This document shows positions 56,440-64,000 of a DNA stretch of 64,000 nucleotides, piece by piece. Position 1 is the first letter of the stretch. Every line of letters starts with the position of its first letter. The stretch covers positions 1 to 64,000 of the forward strand of contig NZ_JAVDDS010000015.1 of assembly GCF_030848475.1 (NCBI RefSeq), in the 5' to 3' direction. The position numbers were made by a program, and so were the translations under genes. Source of the DNA: Herbivorax alkaliphila (GTDB taxonomy: Bacteria; Bacillota; Clostridia; Acetivibrionales; Acetivibrionaceae). Below the pieces are notes generated by a model, which saw only the letters and a program-made list of their open reading frames with translations, was not told where the DNA came from and ran no database searches.

Positions 56440-57798
56440 ATGAAAAAGAAATTGTTTATTTACTTAGTAACTATGGTGCTTTTGGTTTTAACAGTGAATA
56501 TTTATGCAAATGATACTAATTTAGGGAGAACTCCAGAAGGTGTCTTCCCGCTTTCAGGAAGTGACATTCAAATGGTTTCGGAAAGCATCATTGTTTATCC
56601 TGTTCAAGGTAATGCAGAGTGTACCTTTGTTTTTAAAAATCACGGGGAAGCAACAGAGGTTTTAATGGGATTCCCTAATATGCCTGATATGTCAGAACGT
56701 CCTCATGCACTTTACATAGAAGATAACATAAAAATAAAAGATTTTAGAACATTCATAGATGGAAAAGAATTAGATGTGAAAAGAGAAAAAAGTATTGTAC
56801 CAGACGATTATGAAGTTACACCAGGTCTTGTGAAGTATGATGAATGGTTTACATTTAAAGTCAATTTTGAAGAAGGTGAAACAAAAATAATAGAAAATAC
56901 TTATAAGTTTAATAATACAATTGATTCTATGGGATATATAACAACTGGATATATTATCGAAACAGGTTCTGTTTGGAAAAATAATATTGAGCATGCAAAA
57001 ATTAAATTTGTGATGGATGATGTAAAACCATATCGAGTTAATAGAATATCACCAGAAGGATTTAAATACAAAGGCAATAATTTAATCTGGGAAGCAACAG
57101 ATTTTGTTCCGCATGAAAATTTACAGGTTACGTTTAACAATGAAGATTATTTCCCTCATACTCATAAAGGTAATATTGAAAAACATAAAGAAATTGAAGA
57201 AATATATGAACTTATAATCAAAAATATTGATCAACTAGATATAGAACAAATAATTTATTATCTTGTAAAGATATCTAAATTAGAAGATGATAGTTCAAGA
57301 ATTTGGAATCAAAATGATGGAGTTTTTACATATGTAGCCAGTCATAAAGATATAAGTACAGATAAACTTAAGGAAAAAATACGTTCTAATATTGAAGATA
57401 CTCTTGAAACTAAAGAATTAGATACTACTGATGAAAAATCTTACCAAGTAGAAATTAATGTGGGTGGAGAAGAAGTGCATTTTCCTGATGCTAAACCTTT
57501 CATAGATGTAGATTCTGCAAGAACAATGGTGCCCGTTCGTTTTATAGCTGAAAATTTAGGAAGTGAAGTTACATGGGATGATAAGGCTAGAGGAGTAGGT
57601 ATATATAGTAATGATAATAGTATAGAACTTACAATTGATACTATAAAAGCAACAGTAAACGGCGAATTGACAAAGCTTGACAACAAGCCTGTAATCATAG
57701 AAGACAGGACTTATGTGCCTTTACGTTTTATTTCAGAGGTAATCGGTGCTAATGTAGAGTGGAATGCACAATCAAGATCTGTTTATATTGAAAGGTAA
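56440..57798 (+). CDS. Exported protein with copper amine oxidase-like (stalk) domain
   Basis: A 452-residue secreted protein with a signal peptide (1-23). An N-terminal beta-rich region (about 40-230) resembles DUF4424-type domains. An alpha-helical middle (about 235-330) follows. The C-terminal 110 residues carry the repeated MVPVRFIAENLGSEVTWD and YVPLRFISEVIGANVEWN, the copper amine oxidase N-terminal-like domain common in clostridial wall proteins. It probably stays at the cell surface. Its stop codon begins copy B of the dispersed repeat. Confidence 0.85.
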   Translation: MKKKLFIYLVTMVLLVLTVNIYANDTNLGRTPEGVFPLSGSDIQMVSESIIVYPVQGNAECTFVFKNHGEATEVLMGFPNMPDMSERPHALYIEDNIKIKDFRTFIDGKELDVKREKSIVPDDYEVTPGLVKYDEWFTFKVNFEEGETKIIENTYKFNNTIDSMGYITTGYIIETGSVWKNNIEHAKIKFVMDDVKPYRVNRISPEGFKYKGNNLIWEATDFVPHENLQVTFNNEDYFPHTHKGNIEKHKEIEEIYELIIKNIDQLDIEQIIYYLVKISKLEDDSSRIWNQNDGVFTYVASHKDISTDKLKEKIRSNIEDTLETKELDTTDEKSYQVEINVGGEEVHFPDAKPFIDVDSARTMVPVRFIAENLGSEVTWDDKARGVGIYSNDNSIELTIDTIKATVNGELTKLDNKPVIIEDRTYVPLRFISEVIGANVEWNAQSRSVYIER

Positions 57799-57866
57799 GC
57801 TTGTTTAGCTTTAACTGAACATCAAAGCTTTCAGGTGGAGATTTTACTCCACCTGAAGTTTATAAC
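57796..57866 (+). repeat. Dispersed structured repeat, copy B
   Basis: It begins at the stop codon TAA of the stalk-domain gene (AAGGTAAGCTTG), continues GTTTAGCTTTAACTGAACATC, and ends with the hairpin CTTTCAGGTGGAG/CTCCACCTGAAG followed by TTTAT. Here it clearly sits where a terminator is expected. Confidence 0.72.
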
Positions 57867-57879
57867 TATATCCACTCTT

Positions 57880-58060
57880 TTTTTCAAATTGAATAGTTCT
57901 AAAACTCTAATTGCAAAAACTAATTTTATAATATTGATAACATTTGTAGTATTTTCTGTAGTTTTAACAAACTCATTTGCTTTATATTGCATTGCCAAAA
58001 CTCTAAGGTCAGCTAATTTTTTAGAAATCTCTTCTTCTAGTTTTCTGTTTTAATTTTTTA
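57880..58060 (-). pseudogene. Possible decayed coding fragment
   Basis: The minus strand reads RKLEEEISKKLADLRVLAMQ, then YKANEFVKTTENTTNVINIIK, with coding-like codon use. A ribosome-site-like AAGGAGG lies before it in a shifted frame (KEEIKKLKQK), so a frameshift may have broken a small coiled-coil protein gene. No homologue is recognised. Confidence 0.3.
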
Positions 58061-58069
58061 ATTTCCTCC

Positions 58070-58098
58070 TTGACAATAGTTGTTTTTTGTGATACAGT
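58070..58098 (+). promoter_or_regulatory. Promoter of the cold-shock gene
   Basis: TTGACA (58070-58075), a 17-base spacer and TACAGT (58093-58098). Transcription would start near 58105 and give a leader of about 118 bases, typical of cold-shock mRNAs. Confidence 0.65.
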
Positions 58099-58188
58099 TA
58101 TAAGGTATTCAAGATAAATGCTTTGACCTCACCTGTTTGTGGATCATTGTTTTTGGATGATTTGTTCATGTGTGAGTTTTATTTTTTT

Positions 58189-58221
58189 GGGTACAAATAA
58201 TAATTAATGATGGAGGTACCC
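58189..58221 (+). promoter_or_regulatory. RNA hairpin covering the csp ribosome site
   Basis: GGGTAC (58189-58194) is the exact complement of GTACCC (58216-58221), whose first G is the last base of the GGAGG ribosome site (58212-58216). The hairpin may act as a temperature-sensitive translation switch. Confidence 0.5.
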
Positions 58222-58222
58222 A

Positions 58223-58435
58223 ATGAATAATGGTACAGTGAAATGGTTTAACTCAGAAAAAGGATTTGGTTTTATAGCCGACGATAACGGTGGAGATGAT
58301 GTATTCGTACATTTTTCTGCAATTCAGTCTAGTGGTTATAAGACTCTAGAAGAAGGTCAAAAGGTTACTTTTGACACTGAAACTGACCCAAAAGACAGTC
58401 GCAAACTTAGAGCTATAAATGTTAATGCAGATTAA
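58223..58435 (+). CDS. Cold-shock protein (CspA family)
   Basis: A 70-residue single OB-fold RNA chaperone with RNP1 (KGFGFIAD) and RNP2 (DVFVHFSAI). Only small changes from consensus. It has its own promoter, a long leader and a hairpin near the ribosome site. It melts secondary structure in mRNA at low temperature. Confidence 0.96.
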   Translation: MNNGTVKWFNSEKGFGFIADDNGGDDVFVHFSAIQSSGYKTLEEGQKVTFDTETDPKDSRKLRAINVNAD

Positions 58436-58568
58436 TTTAAAAAAATTAATAAAGTTCCGTTAGATATACGTCGCTTTATTATAAATATTAGTTGCTTTTT
58501 ATACTTTTTAGTAATATTTGAAAATTTTATTTAGTAAAAAGTATTTAGCAAATGTTATAGCATCTATC

Positions 58569-58599
58569 AGGCTAATGGATATTTTCCATTAGCCTTTTT
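58569..58599 (+). terminator. Terminator downstream of the csp gene
   Basis: GGCTAATGG pairs with CCATTAGCC around ATATTTT and is followed by five Ts. Confidence 0.9.
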
Positions 58600-58620
58600 A
58601 GATTATAATATTCCTATGAC

Positions 58621-58658
58621 AAAAGCCTGCTATTGAATAATTTCAATAACAGGCTTTT
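58621..58658. terminator. Terminator of the hyd maturation operon (bidirectional)
   Basis: AAAAGCCTG and CAGGCTTTT pair; the inner ATTGAA/TTCAAT extends the stem with one mismatch. On the minus strand it lies about 100 bases after hydE and about 40 bases after the small TTG-started frame. Confidence 0.85.
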
Positions 58659-58698
58659 ATCTAATTTATTATAAGCTGTTGCTAGCTTTACATTTTAA

Positions 58699-58758
58699 TT
58701 ACCAGTCCCAACCTTGGTCAAATCCGCCTTGATTCCAGTTACATGAAAGTTGTTTCAA
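58699..58758 (-). CDS. Possible 19-residue peptide overlapping the hydE stop
   Basis: A TTG at 58758 overlaps the hydE stop as TTGA and opens a 19-codon frame, LKQLSCNWNQGGFDQGWDW. It has repeated Trp, Asp, Gln and Gly, unlike ordinary intergenic translation, but only a weak ribosome site. The operon terminator follows. It may be a real small peptide or chance. Confidence 0.25.
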   Translation of the reverse strand: MKQLSCNWNQGGFDQGWDW

Positions 58759-59795
58759 ATTTTATTCCGGTTTCCATAGCCTTGTCCAATTTTTCTACCA
58801 AGACTAATTATCTTACTCTTAATATCATCAACATGATTTTTGGAATTAATCAAACCTTCTCCTTTGCCAGGATATATCTTATACAGCTTTTTATATTCTG
58901 TCCTTCCCATATTAGGCATAACCACATTTGCACCACAACACAATCCCTTTCTGTGACCATCACTATCCTTTATACTAAGAGCTGTAGTAGCTGGCATATT
59001 TATATCCCTCATTAGCAATCTTGCCAATGCCATCATTTTTAAAACAGTTTCAACATTACCCCCTTTTTCATACTCAAGAGGAGTCCCTCTACATGGAATG
59101 AATGGCCCTATTCCAATCATGTCCACACCTAGTTTTTTAAATAACAAAAGATCTTCTGCCAGCATTTCTATAGTCTGACCTGGTAATCCTATGAGGCACC
59201 CAGTGCCAGTTTCATAGCCTAGTTCTTTTAAATTATAAAGACATCTTAATCTATTTTCATGACTCATTCCTGGATGCAATTTTTCATACAATTTTTTATT
59301 GCTGGTTTCAATACGCAAAAGATATCTATCAGCACCAGCATTTTTAAGCAGTGAATACTCATTTCTTGACAATTCTCCAATACTAAGAGTCACTGCCACA
59401 TCCATGCTTTTAATTCTGTTGACAATTTTGCATAATTCATTTACACCAAAAGACTTATCCTCTCCACTCTGCAATACCACTGTTTTCAATCCAAATTTCA
59501 CAGCATGTGCTGCACATTGGATAATTTCATCAGGTTGCATCCTATACCTTTTAACTTTGCTATTTGCAGCTCTAAGACCACAGTAAAAGCAATTATTACC
59601 ACAATAGCTGCTAAATTCAATCAAGCCTCTTAAATGAACACCATCACCTACAAATTTTTTTCTTACTCGGTCTGCAGCTGAATAAAGAGAGTCTGTTTTT
59701 TCAGATGTCAAAATTTTAGCAAGGCTCACTTTACCAAGTTCACCCTCTTTTTCAAGAGTATTTACAAATATTTCAAATTCCCGTTTATCTTTCAT
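58755..59795 (-). CDS. hydE: [FeFe]-hydrogenase maturation radical SAM protein HydE
   Basis: A 346-residue radical SAM enzyme that acts on a cysteine-derived iron precursor for the H-cluster subsite. Cluster motif CGNNCFYC (about 66-73), GE motif VVLQSGEDKSF, and LIGLPGQTIEML support the TIM barrel. It is third gene of hydF-hydG-hydE, three bases after hydG. A second cluster motif found in some HydE proteins is not obvious. The hydrogenase itself is not in the window. Confidence 0.95.
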   Translation of the reverse strand: MKDKREFEIFVNTLEKEGELGKVSLAKILTSEKTDSLYSAADRVRKKFVGDGVHLRGLIEFSSYCGNNCFYCGLRAANSKVKRYRMQPDEIIQCAAHAVKFGLKTVVLQSGEDKSFGVNELCKIVNRIKSMDVAVTLSIGELSRNEYSLLKNAGADRYLLRIETSNKKLYEKLHPGMSHENRLRCLYNLKELGYETGTGCLIGLPGQTIEMLAEDLLLFKKLGVDMIGIGPFIPCRGTPLEYEKGGNVETVLKMMALARLLMRDINMPATTALSIKDSDGHRKGLCCGANVVMPNMGRTEYKKLYKIYPGKGEGLINSKNHVDDIKSKIISLGRKIGQGYGNRNKI

Positions 59796-59798
59796 TTT

Positions 59799-61247
59799 TT
59801 AGACCCTTATATCCCTTTCTCCATTCTCAATTCTTTCTAGTGCTTTTAAAACAAAATTCTTTATCTTCTCATCTTCTAACTTATTTACATGTTTATTTAT
59901 AGCTTTTTCTCCAACTATTTTTGTCTCATTTGATGCATAATCTAAAAGATATTCCTTTAATGTAAGTATTGCATTCGGCATACAAAAATTATGTACAAAA
60001 CTTGATTTGGCAACCTCCATAAATTCTTCACCTGTCCTTCCTGCTCTATAGCATGCTGTGCAAAAAGAAGTCAGATTATCCATTCTACAGGTTTCACCAA
60101 TTACATCATCCAACGATCGGGTATCTCCAAGCTGAAACTGTTCCTTGTCAGGAAACTTATTTCCCTCGGATTTTTTATATCCCCCTACACCTATACGAGT
60201 TCCTGCATCAATTTGTGAAACTCCTAAAGGTATAACCTCTTTTCTTACTTCAGGCTTCTCGCGAGCAGTTAATATCATTCCTGCATAAGGTACGGAAAGC
60301 CTTAGTATGGCTACTAACTTTTTAAAGTCTTCGTCACTAACAGCATATTTAGTATCTGAAGGATACGGTGTACCAATAGCTGGTTCTATCCTTGGAAATG
60401 AAATAGTATGGGGACCAACGCCATTATATTTTTCCTCTAAATGAATGGTGTGATGCAAAAGCCCCATAACTTCAAATTTCCAGTCATAAAGCCCAAAAAG
60501 TGCTCCAATGGCAACATCATCAAGACCAACATCCATTGCTCTGTCTTGAGAATACAGTCTCCATCTATAATGACCTTTAATTGTTTCCTCTGGGTGCATT
60601 TTTCTGTAAGTTTCATGATGATACGTTTCTTGAAACACCTGAAATGTTCCAATTCCAGTTTCTTTTAGTTTTTTAAGTTCTTCTCTAGACAATGGTGCAC
60701 AATTTATATTGGCTCTTCTTATTTCTCCATTGCCACATTTAGTATCGTACACCTGACGGATGCTATCACACATAAAATCTACAGTTGTTTCAGGTGATTC
60801 ACCATAAACAAGCACCGTTCTTTTTTGACCTTCATCAACCATTATTTTAACTTCCTGAGATATTTCATCCATATTAAGAGTTCTTCTTTCAACCATTTTG
60901 TTATCTTTTCTAAAACCGCAATATTTGCAATTATTTACACATTTGCTACTTATATATAGCGGGGCAAAAAACACAATACGCTCTCCATAAATCTCTTTTT
61001 TTAACTTATTAGCAAGTTTATACATCTCATTAATTGTTTCTATATCTTTATTCTGAATAAGAACAGCCATTTCTTCTGGCTCTAACCTCATTTTTTTTTC
61101 TGCCTTTTCAAGAACTTTTCTCACATCAATTTTTGATGGATTTTCAGCCCTGTTAAGCTGTTTCCATATTTTATCATCATCAATAAAATCCTTCTCCATC
61201 GCATTATATTCTTCAAAAGCTTCTTTATACTTATCAAAAAAATTCAT
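59799..61247 (-). CDS. hydG: [FeFe]-hydrogenase maturation tyrosine lyase HydG
   Basis: A 482-residue radical SAM enzyme that cleaves tyrosine to p-cresol and dehydroglycine, giving CO and CN- for the H-cluster. The radical-SAM cluster is CVNNCKYC (about 98-105). The C-terminal auxiliary cluster motif is CTACYRAGRTGEEFM with a third Cys in VHNFCMPNA. Full length. It starts 20 bases after hydF. Confidence 0.97.
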   Translation of the reverse strand: MNFFDKYKEAFEEYNAMEKDFIDDDKIWKQLNRAENPSKIDVRKVLEKAEKKMRLEPEEMAVLIQNKDIETINEMYKLANKLKKEIYGERIVFFAPLYISSKCVNNCKYCGFRKDNKMVERRTLNMDEISQEVKIMVDEGQKRTVLVYGESPETTVDFMCDSIRQVYDTKCGNGEIRRANINCAPLSREELKKLKETGIGTFQVFQETYHHETYRKMHPEETIKGHYRWRLYSQDRAMDVGLDDVAIGALFGLYDWKFEVMGLLHHTIHLEEKYNGVGPHTISFPRIEPAIGTPYPSDTKYAVSDEDFKKLVAILRLSVPYAGMILTAREKPEVRKEVIPLGVSQIDAGTRIGVGGYKKSEGNKFPDKEQFQLGDTRSLDDVIGETCRMDNLTSFCTACYRAGRTGEEFMEVAKSSFVHNFCMPNAILTLKEYLLDYASNETKIVGEKAINKHVNKLEDEKIKNFVLKALERIENGERDIRV

Positions 61248-61267
61248 TCTCTAATCCCCCTCGATTT

Positions 61268-62473
61268 TTAAAATTTGTTTTCAAAAGGCTTCATTGCCCT
61301 ATCAGTTATTCCATGCAGGTAAGCAAGAATTATTCCATAATTTATCATAGGAATACCATTTTCCAAAGAAAACACCTGGCGATATTCCATTTCTTTTTTG
61401 TTAAGCATACATGCACCACAGTGAATAATCATTTTATACTTTGATATATCTTCCTTGAAAAAGCCCCCGGAAACATGATGAAAATTCAACCTCTTACCCG
61501 TCTTATTTTTAAGAAAATTGGGTATTTTTACAGTTCCAATATCATCATCCTTACGATGATGAGTACACCCTTCAGCTACAAGTATATAATCGTCATCTTT
61601 AAGATTTTCAATTTCTCTAACAGCTTTATAAAACAAGTCCAAATCCCCCTTATGTCTTGCATAAATAATTGAAAAGGATGTAAGGGGTATTTCCTTAGGA
61701 AGCATCTCATTTACTATGTCAAAAACCTGTGAATCAGTGATAACTATATCTGGCTTACAGGAAAACTTCTTCAAAGACTGTTCTAACTCGGTTTCCTTTA
61801 CAACTAAGGCCATAGCCCCATTATCTAAAATATCTCGCAACACCTGCTGTTGTGGAAGTATTAGCCTTCCTTTAGGTGCTTCCTTATCAATAGGTGTAAC
61901 CAGTATCACAAAATCACCTGCTTTTACAAGCTCATCTACAAGGTGCAACTTTTGATCTTCTTCTTTTTTCAATTCTACAAGCTCTTTAATTAGCTTTTCT
62001 ATTCCTTCCCCTGTCAATGTAGATGTTTTAACTACAGATACATTAGAAATTCCTTTTATATCAAGAAAATTATTGCTAACATTGATCTTTTCGCATTTAT
62101 TCACAGCAATAATAAATGGTATATTTCTCTCTTTAAACTGACTTATCAGTTCTTCCTCTTGCTCCCCCCACTTAAAATCACTTGTTATTACAAGTATTGC
62201 GATATCTGTTTTTCTTAACACCTCTTTTGTTTTCTTAACTCTTAGTTCTCCAAGTGCACCCTCATCATCAATACCAGGTGTATCAATAAACACAACCGGC
62301 CCTAAAGGTAAAACTTCCATGCTTTTATATACAGGATCTGTCGTAGTTCCTGCAAATTCAGAGACAATAGCCACCTTCTGATGTGTAAAAGCATTTATAA
62401 GGCTTGACTTTCCAACATTTCTCTTCCCAAACAAAGCTATATGTAATCTGTTTCCTCTAGGTGTATTGTTCAT
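61268..62473 (-). CDS. hydF: [FeFe]-hydrogenase maturation GTPase HydF
   Basis: About 401 residues from the ATG at 62473 (AGAGGAGG upstream). GTPase motifs GKRNVGKSS, VFIDTPGIDD and AVNKCEK in the N-terminal third; a dimerisation domain; and C-terminal Fe-S ligands EGCTHHRKDD and HCGACMLNKKEM. HydF is the scaffold on which the diiron subcluster is assembled and then passed to the hydrogenase. It is first gene of the operon, behind a long leader with a strong terminator-like hairpin. Confidence 0.96.
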   Translation of the reverse strand: MNNTPRGNRLHIALFGKRNVGKSSLINAFTHQKVAIVSEFAGTTTDPVYKSMEVLPLGPVVFIDTPGIDDEGALGELRVKKTKEVLRKTDIAILVITSDFKWGEQEEELISQFKERNIPFIIAVNKCEKINVSNNFLDIKGISNVSVVKTSTLTGEGIEKLIKELVELKKEEDQKLHLVDELVKAGDFVILVTPIDKEAPKGRLILPQQQVLRDILDNGAMALVVKETELEQSLKKFSCKPDIVITDSQVFDIVNEMLPKEIPLTSFSIIYARHKGDLDLFYKAVREIENLKDDDYILVAEGCTHHRKDDDIGTVKIPNFLKNKTGKRLNFHHVSGGFFKEDISKYKMIIHCGACMLNKKEMEYRQVFSLENGIPMINYGIILAYLHGITDRAMKPFENKF

Positions 62474-62567
62474 AAATCTCTCACCTCCTCTAAAATACAA
62501 GCTCAAGGCATTTAGACCTTTTGTTATTAGACCTTTCGTTTAAATTGAAAGAGCTTAAAAATACAAA

Positions 62568-62609
62568 TGCCCTTTGTCAAGAACACAGAAAAATTCTTGA
62601 CAAAGGGCA
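62568..62609 (-). terminator. Attenuator hairpin upstream of hydF
   Basis: Perfect 16-base arms (TGCCCTTTGTCAAGAA and its complement) around a 10-base loop; on the minus strand it is followed by TTTGTATTTTT. It lies about 95 bases before the hydF start in the same direction, so it would stop transcription before the operon unless bypassed. Confidence 0.82.
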
Positions 62610-62780
62610 CAATAATACCACTTCACCTCAATTCTCCTCTGCTCTAGAACTATCTCCTCAGCATTAGAACCTTGATCCACTTACTCTCCCCCTCAAGCTT
62701 TTGACTCTCGGGGTCAAGTTTAAAATATTCTCTTATACTTTAATGTTACTCCTATGATTTTATATTGTCAATAAGGAATG
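62610..62780 (-). promoter_or_regulatory. Promoter and structured leader of the hyd operon
   Basis: On the minus strand TTGACA (near 62775) and TAACAT, 17 bases apart, form a promoter. The transcript then has AACTTGA...TCAAGGTT as an outer stem, CCCC/GGGG inside it, TGCT/AGCA in a second hairpin, and repeated GGAGA/GAGAG motifs before the attenuator. It matches no riboswitch class I know. In 62781-62943 only the mgsA promoter region is expected. Confidence 0.5.
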
Positions 62781-62943
62781 ATTTAGAAATAACTTGGTAT
62801 TATCAAGTACAAAATAATAACTTAATATCCATTAACATCTCTTTGATTACATAAAATCATCATTTTAGCTTGCTATATACCCATAATTTTTATATCATTG
62901 TAGTATATTTAGAAATTATATTGTGAAAGAAAGGAATAGAAGT

Positions 62944-63429
62944 ATGATTCAAGATAAGTACATTAATTTTACTATAGCAAAACAAAAGCATATCTGTTTA
63001 ATTGCTCATGATACAAAAAAACAACCATTGATAGAATGGGTAGATAAGAATAAGGATATTTTAAAACATCACTTTCTAAGTGGAACCGGAACAACTGCTC
63101 GATTGATTGTTGACAATATTGGTCTGCCAGTAAAAGCTTATAACAGTGGCCCCTTAGGCGGCGACCTTCAGATTGGTTCAAGAATTGTAGAAAACAGTAT
63201 TGATTTTGCAATATTCTTTTGGGATCCCTTAGCTTCTCAGCCACATGATCCAGATGTAAAAGCCCTACTTAGAATATGTGCAGTTTATGACATTCCCTTA
63301 GCCACTAATCATTCAACTGCTGATTTTCTTATTACATCAAAATATATGAATGAAGAATACGAAAGAAAAGTAATAAATTATAATAAGGTAATACAAGACA
63401 GACAATTTAACTTTAAAGAAACAAAGTGA
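62944..63429 (+). CDS. mgsA: Methylglyoxal synthase
   Basis: About 161 residues from the ATG at 62944 (AAAGGA upstream; an in-frame GTG at 62923 has no ribosome site). It converts dihydroxyacetone phosphate to methylglyoxal and phosphate, relieving sugar-phosphate stress. Conserved blocks: LIAHDTKKQPLIEWV, LSGTGTTARLI, SGPLGGDLQIGSRI and FFWDPLASQPHDPDVKALLRIC, with catalytic Asp residues in the GGD and DPD segments. Its stop codon lies in copy E of the dispersed repeat. Confidence 0.95.
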   Translation: MIQDKYINFTIAKQKHICLIAHDTKKQPLIEWVDKNKDILKHHFLSGTGTTARLIVDNIGLPVKAYNSGPLGGDLQIGSRIVENSIDFAIFFWDPLASQPHDPDVKALLRICAVYDIPLATNHSTADFLITSKYMNEEYERKVINYNKVIQDRQFNFKETK

Positions 63430-63475
63430 ACCCTCTAAGACTAAAGCTAAGCATCTAAAATTTGTCTAAAAAAGT
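63425..63475 (+). repeat. Dispersed structured repeat, copy E (degenerate)
   Basis: AAGTGAACCCTC includes the mgsA stop codon TGA, followed by a decayed palindrome (CTAAGACTAAAGCTAAGCATC). GTGAA and TTCAC can form an outer stem. The long terminal hairpin is lost, and a separate terminator follows at 63493-63531. Confidence 0.5.
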
Positions 63476-63492
63476 ATTTCACCTAAAATTTA

Positions 63493-63531
63493 AAAATTGC
63501 AAGATTCTACAAAACGGAATCTTGCAATTTT
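63493..63531. terminator. Bidirectional terminator of mgsA and the zinc-ribbon gene
   Basis: AAAATTGCAAGATTC (63493-63507) and GAATCTTGCAATTTT (63517-63531) form a perfect 15-bp stem between the two converging genes. Confidence 0.9.
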
Positions 63532-63537
63532 ACCTGC

Positions 63538-63765
63538 CTATCTATAAAATAAATCCATATCAACAGTATTGCCACAATACAAACATCTATTGCTTCCCTT
63601 TTCAATGATCTTACCACATGCATCACACTTTACAGGTGGAAGCAGTACTCTTCCATCTCGTCTACCATCCTTTAAGTCAATCTCTTTAATCATCTCAACA
63701 AGCATTTCATCTGTATACCCATGTTCCTTTTTCATTATCTCCCACAAACTTTCGGTTATTAACAT
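63538..63765 (-). CDS. Small zinc-ribbon protein
   Basis: A 75-residue protein with an N-terminal helical part (LWEIMKKEHGYTDEMLVEMI) and a C-terminal zinc ribbon with CDAC and CLYC pairs 13 residues apart. The function is unknown; such proteins often act as adaptors or nucleic-acid binders. Monocistronic and convergent with mgsA. Confidence 0.75.
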   Translation of the reverse strand: MLITESLWEIMKKEHGYTDEMLVEMIKEIDLKDGRRDGRVLLPPVKCDACGKIIEKGSNRCLYCGNTVDMDLFYR

Positions 63766-63924
63766 TAACCTCTCAAACTTGCTTCTTGATAGTTTATGAT
63801 TATCTTCCGCCCTTTTTGAAATTTGCTCAATTTAAAAAAGTGATGGCAAGTGTATAAAATAAACAAACAAATACACATACTAAGTTTAGATATTGACAAA
63901 TCATATAATAAAGGAGCAAATGTA

Positions 63925-64000
63925 ATGAATGAAAATCGTGAGAAATGGGGATCAAGATCAGGCTTTATTTTAGCCATGGTAGGAAGTGCAATAGGCCTTG
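63925..64000 (+). CDS. Neurotransmitter:sodium symporter family transporter (partial)
   Basis: Only the first 25 codons are in the window: MNENREKWGSRSGFILAMVG, then SAIGL. This is the N-terminal signature of NSS (LeuT-like) Na+-coupled amino acid transporters, where WGSR-x-GFILA-x-GSAIGLGN begins the first helix. AAGGAG lies 8 bases ahead of the ATG. The gene runs off the right edge. Confidence 0.9.
   Translation, partial: MNENREKWGSRSGFILAMVGSAIGL

Noticed and set aside
57835-58053. 72-residue plus-strand reading frame after repeat copy B
   Set aside because: It begins inside the repeat, has no ribosome site, and its hydrophobic composition is what the antisense of a charged coding fragment gives.
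62610-62725. T-box leader upstream of hydF
   Set aside because: TGGT followed by a terminator-like stem resembles a T-box, but the invariant TGGNACCGCG sequence and stem I features are missing and the operon is not a tRNA or amino acid gene.

Overview
The window looks like a chromosomal segment of an anaerobic, low-GC, cellulosome-forming clostridium (Acetivibrio/Ruminiclostridium-like; species not determinable here). Four secreted proteins carry type I dockerins (a PL1 pectate lyase, a GH8 and a GH9 glucanase, and an unclassified protein with two dockerin-like modules in its middle). Anaerobic markers include a flavodiiron protein and the complete [FeFe]-hydrogenase maturation set hydF-hydG-hydE. 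A+T-rich DNA and strong GGAGG-type ribosome sites fit the same group. No rRNA, tRNA or CRISPR array was seen.

Layout. 1-11.4 kb: repeat-rich edge, flavodiiron protein, UvrD/PcrA-like helicase, YdcF-type membrane protein, an SDR epimerase facing a Lon-family protease, then the amidohydrolase-tsaE-tsaB-rimI cluster. 11.4-13.4 kb: two decayed insertion sequences (IS200-type and a DDE transposase) around an unknown membrane-anchored protein. 13.4-18.0 kb: accessory stretch with two unknown exported proteins, a 31-bp perfect palindrome, a three-gene cassette (DUF5131 radical-SAM-like protein, PD-(D/E)XK nuclease-like protein, unknown protein) and an Xre regulator with a membrane domain. 18.4-22.3 kb: pectate lyase, MerR regulator, rplM-rpsI. 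22.6-29.7 kb: a MacAB-like permease/ATPase/adaptor set, a second ABC pair and a small alarmone synthetase. 29.9-33.8 kb: a REC-GAF-GGDEF diguanylate cyclase and the dockerin protein. 33.8-44.5 kb: a duplicated uvsE end, a second MacAB-like set under a TetR regulator, an exported protein, uvsE and alaS. 44.8-51.6 kb: purC, a voltage-sensor-only membrane protein, a ZIP transporter, and the GH8 and GH9 cellulosomal enzymes. 51.9-58.4 kb: cupin, thioesterase, a decayed DUF134 gene, a PiT-PhoU phosphate transporter, an exported stalk-domain protein and a cold-shock protein. 58.7-64 kb: hydE/hydG/hydF behind a long structured leader, methylglyoxal synthase, a zinc-ribbon protein and the start of an NSS-type sodium symporter.

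How the genes fit together. The dockerin enzymes attack plant cell wall polymers, and the hydrogenase maturases support hydrogen release from the resulting fermentation. The two tripartite ABC sets, each near a regulator, look like export of, or resistance to, membrane-active compounds. (p)ppGpp and c-di-GMP enzymes sit between the two sets.

Most notable unexplained signals: a dispersed structured repeat that begins at stop codons; a long attenuator-like leader ahead of hydF; the DUF5131/nuclease cassette; a voltage sensor without a pore; two membrane-protein genes whose natural start seems to be AUA or AUU; and a duplicated uvsE tail that forms an 18-bp hairpin.
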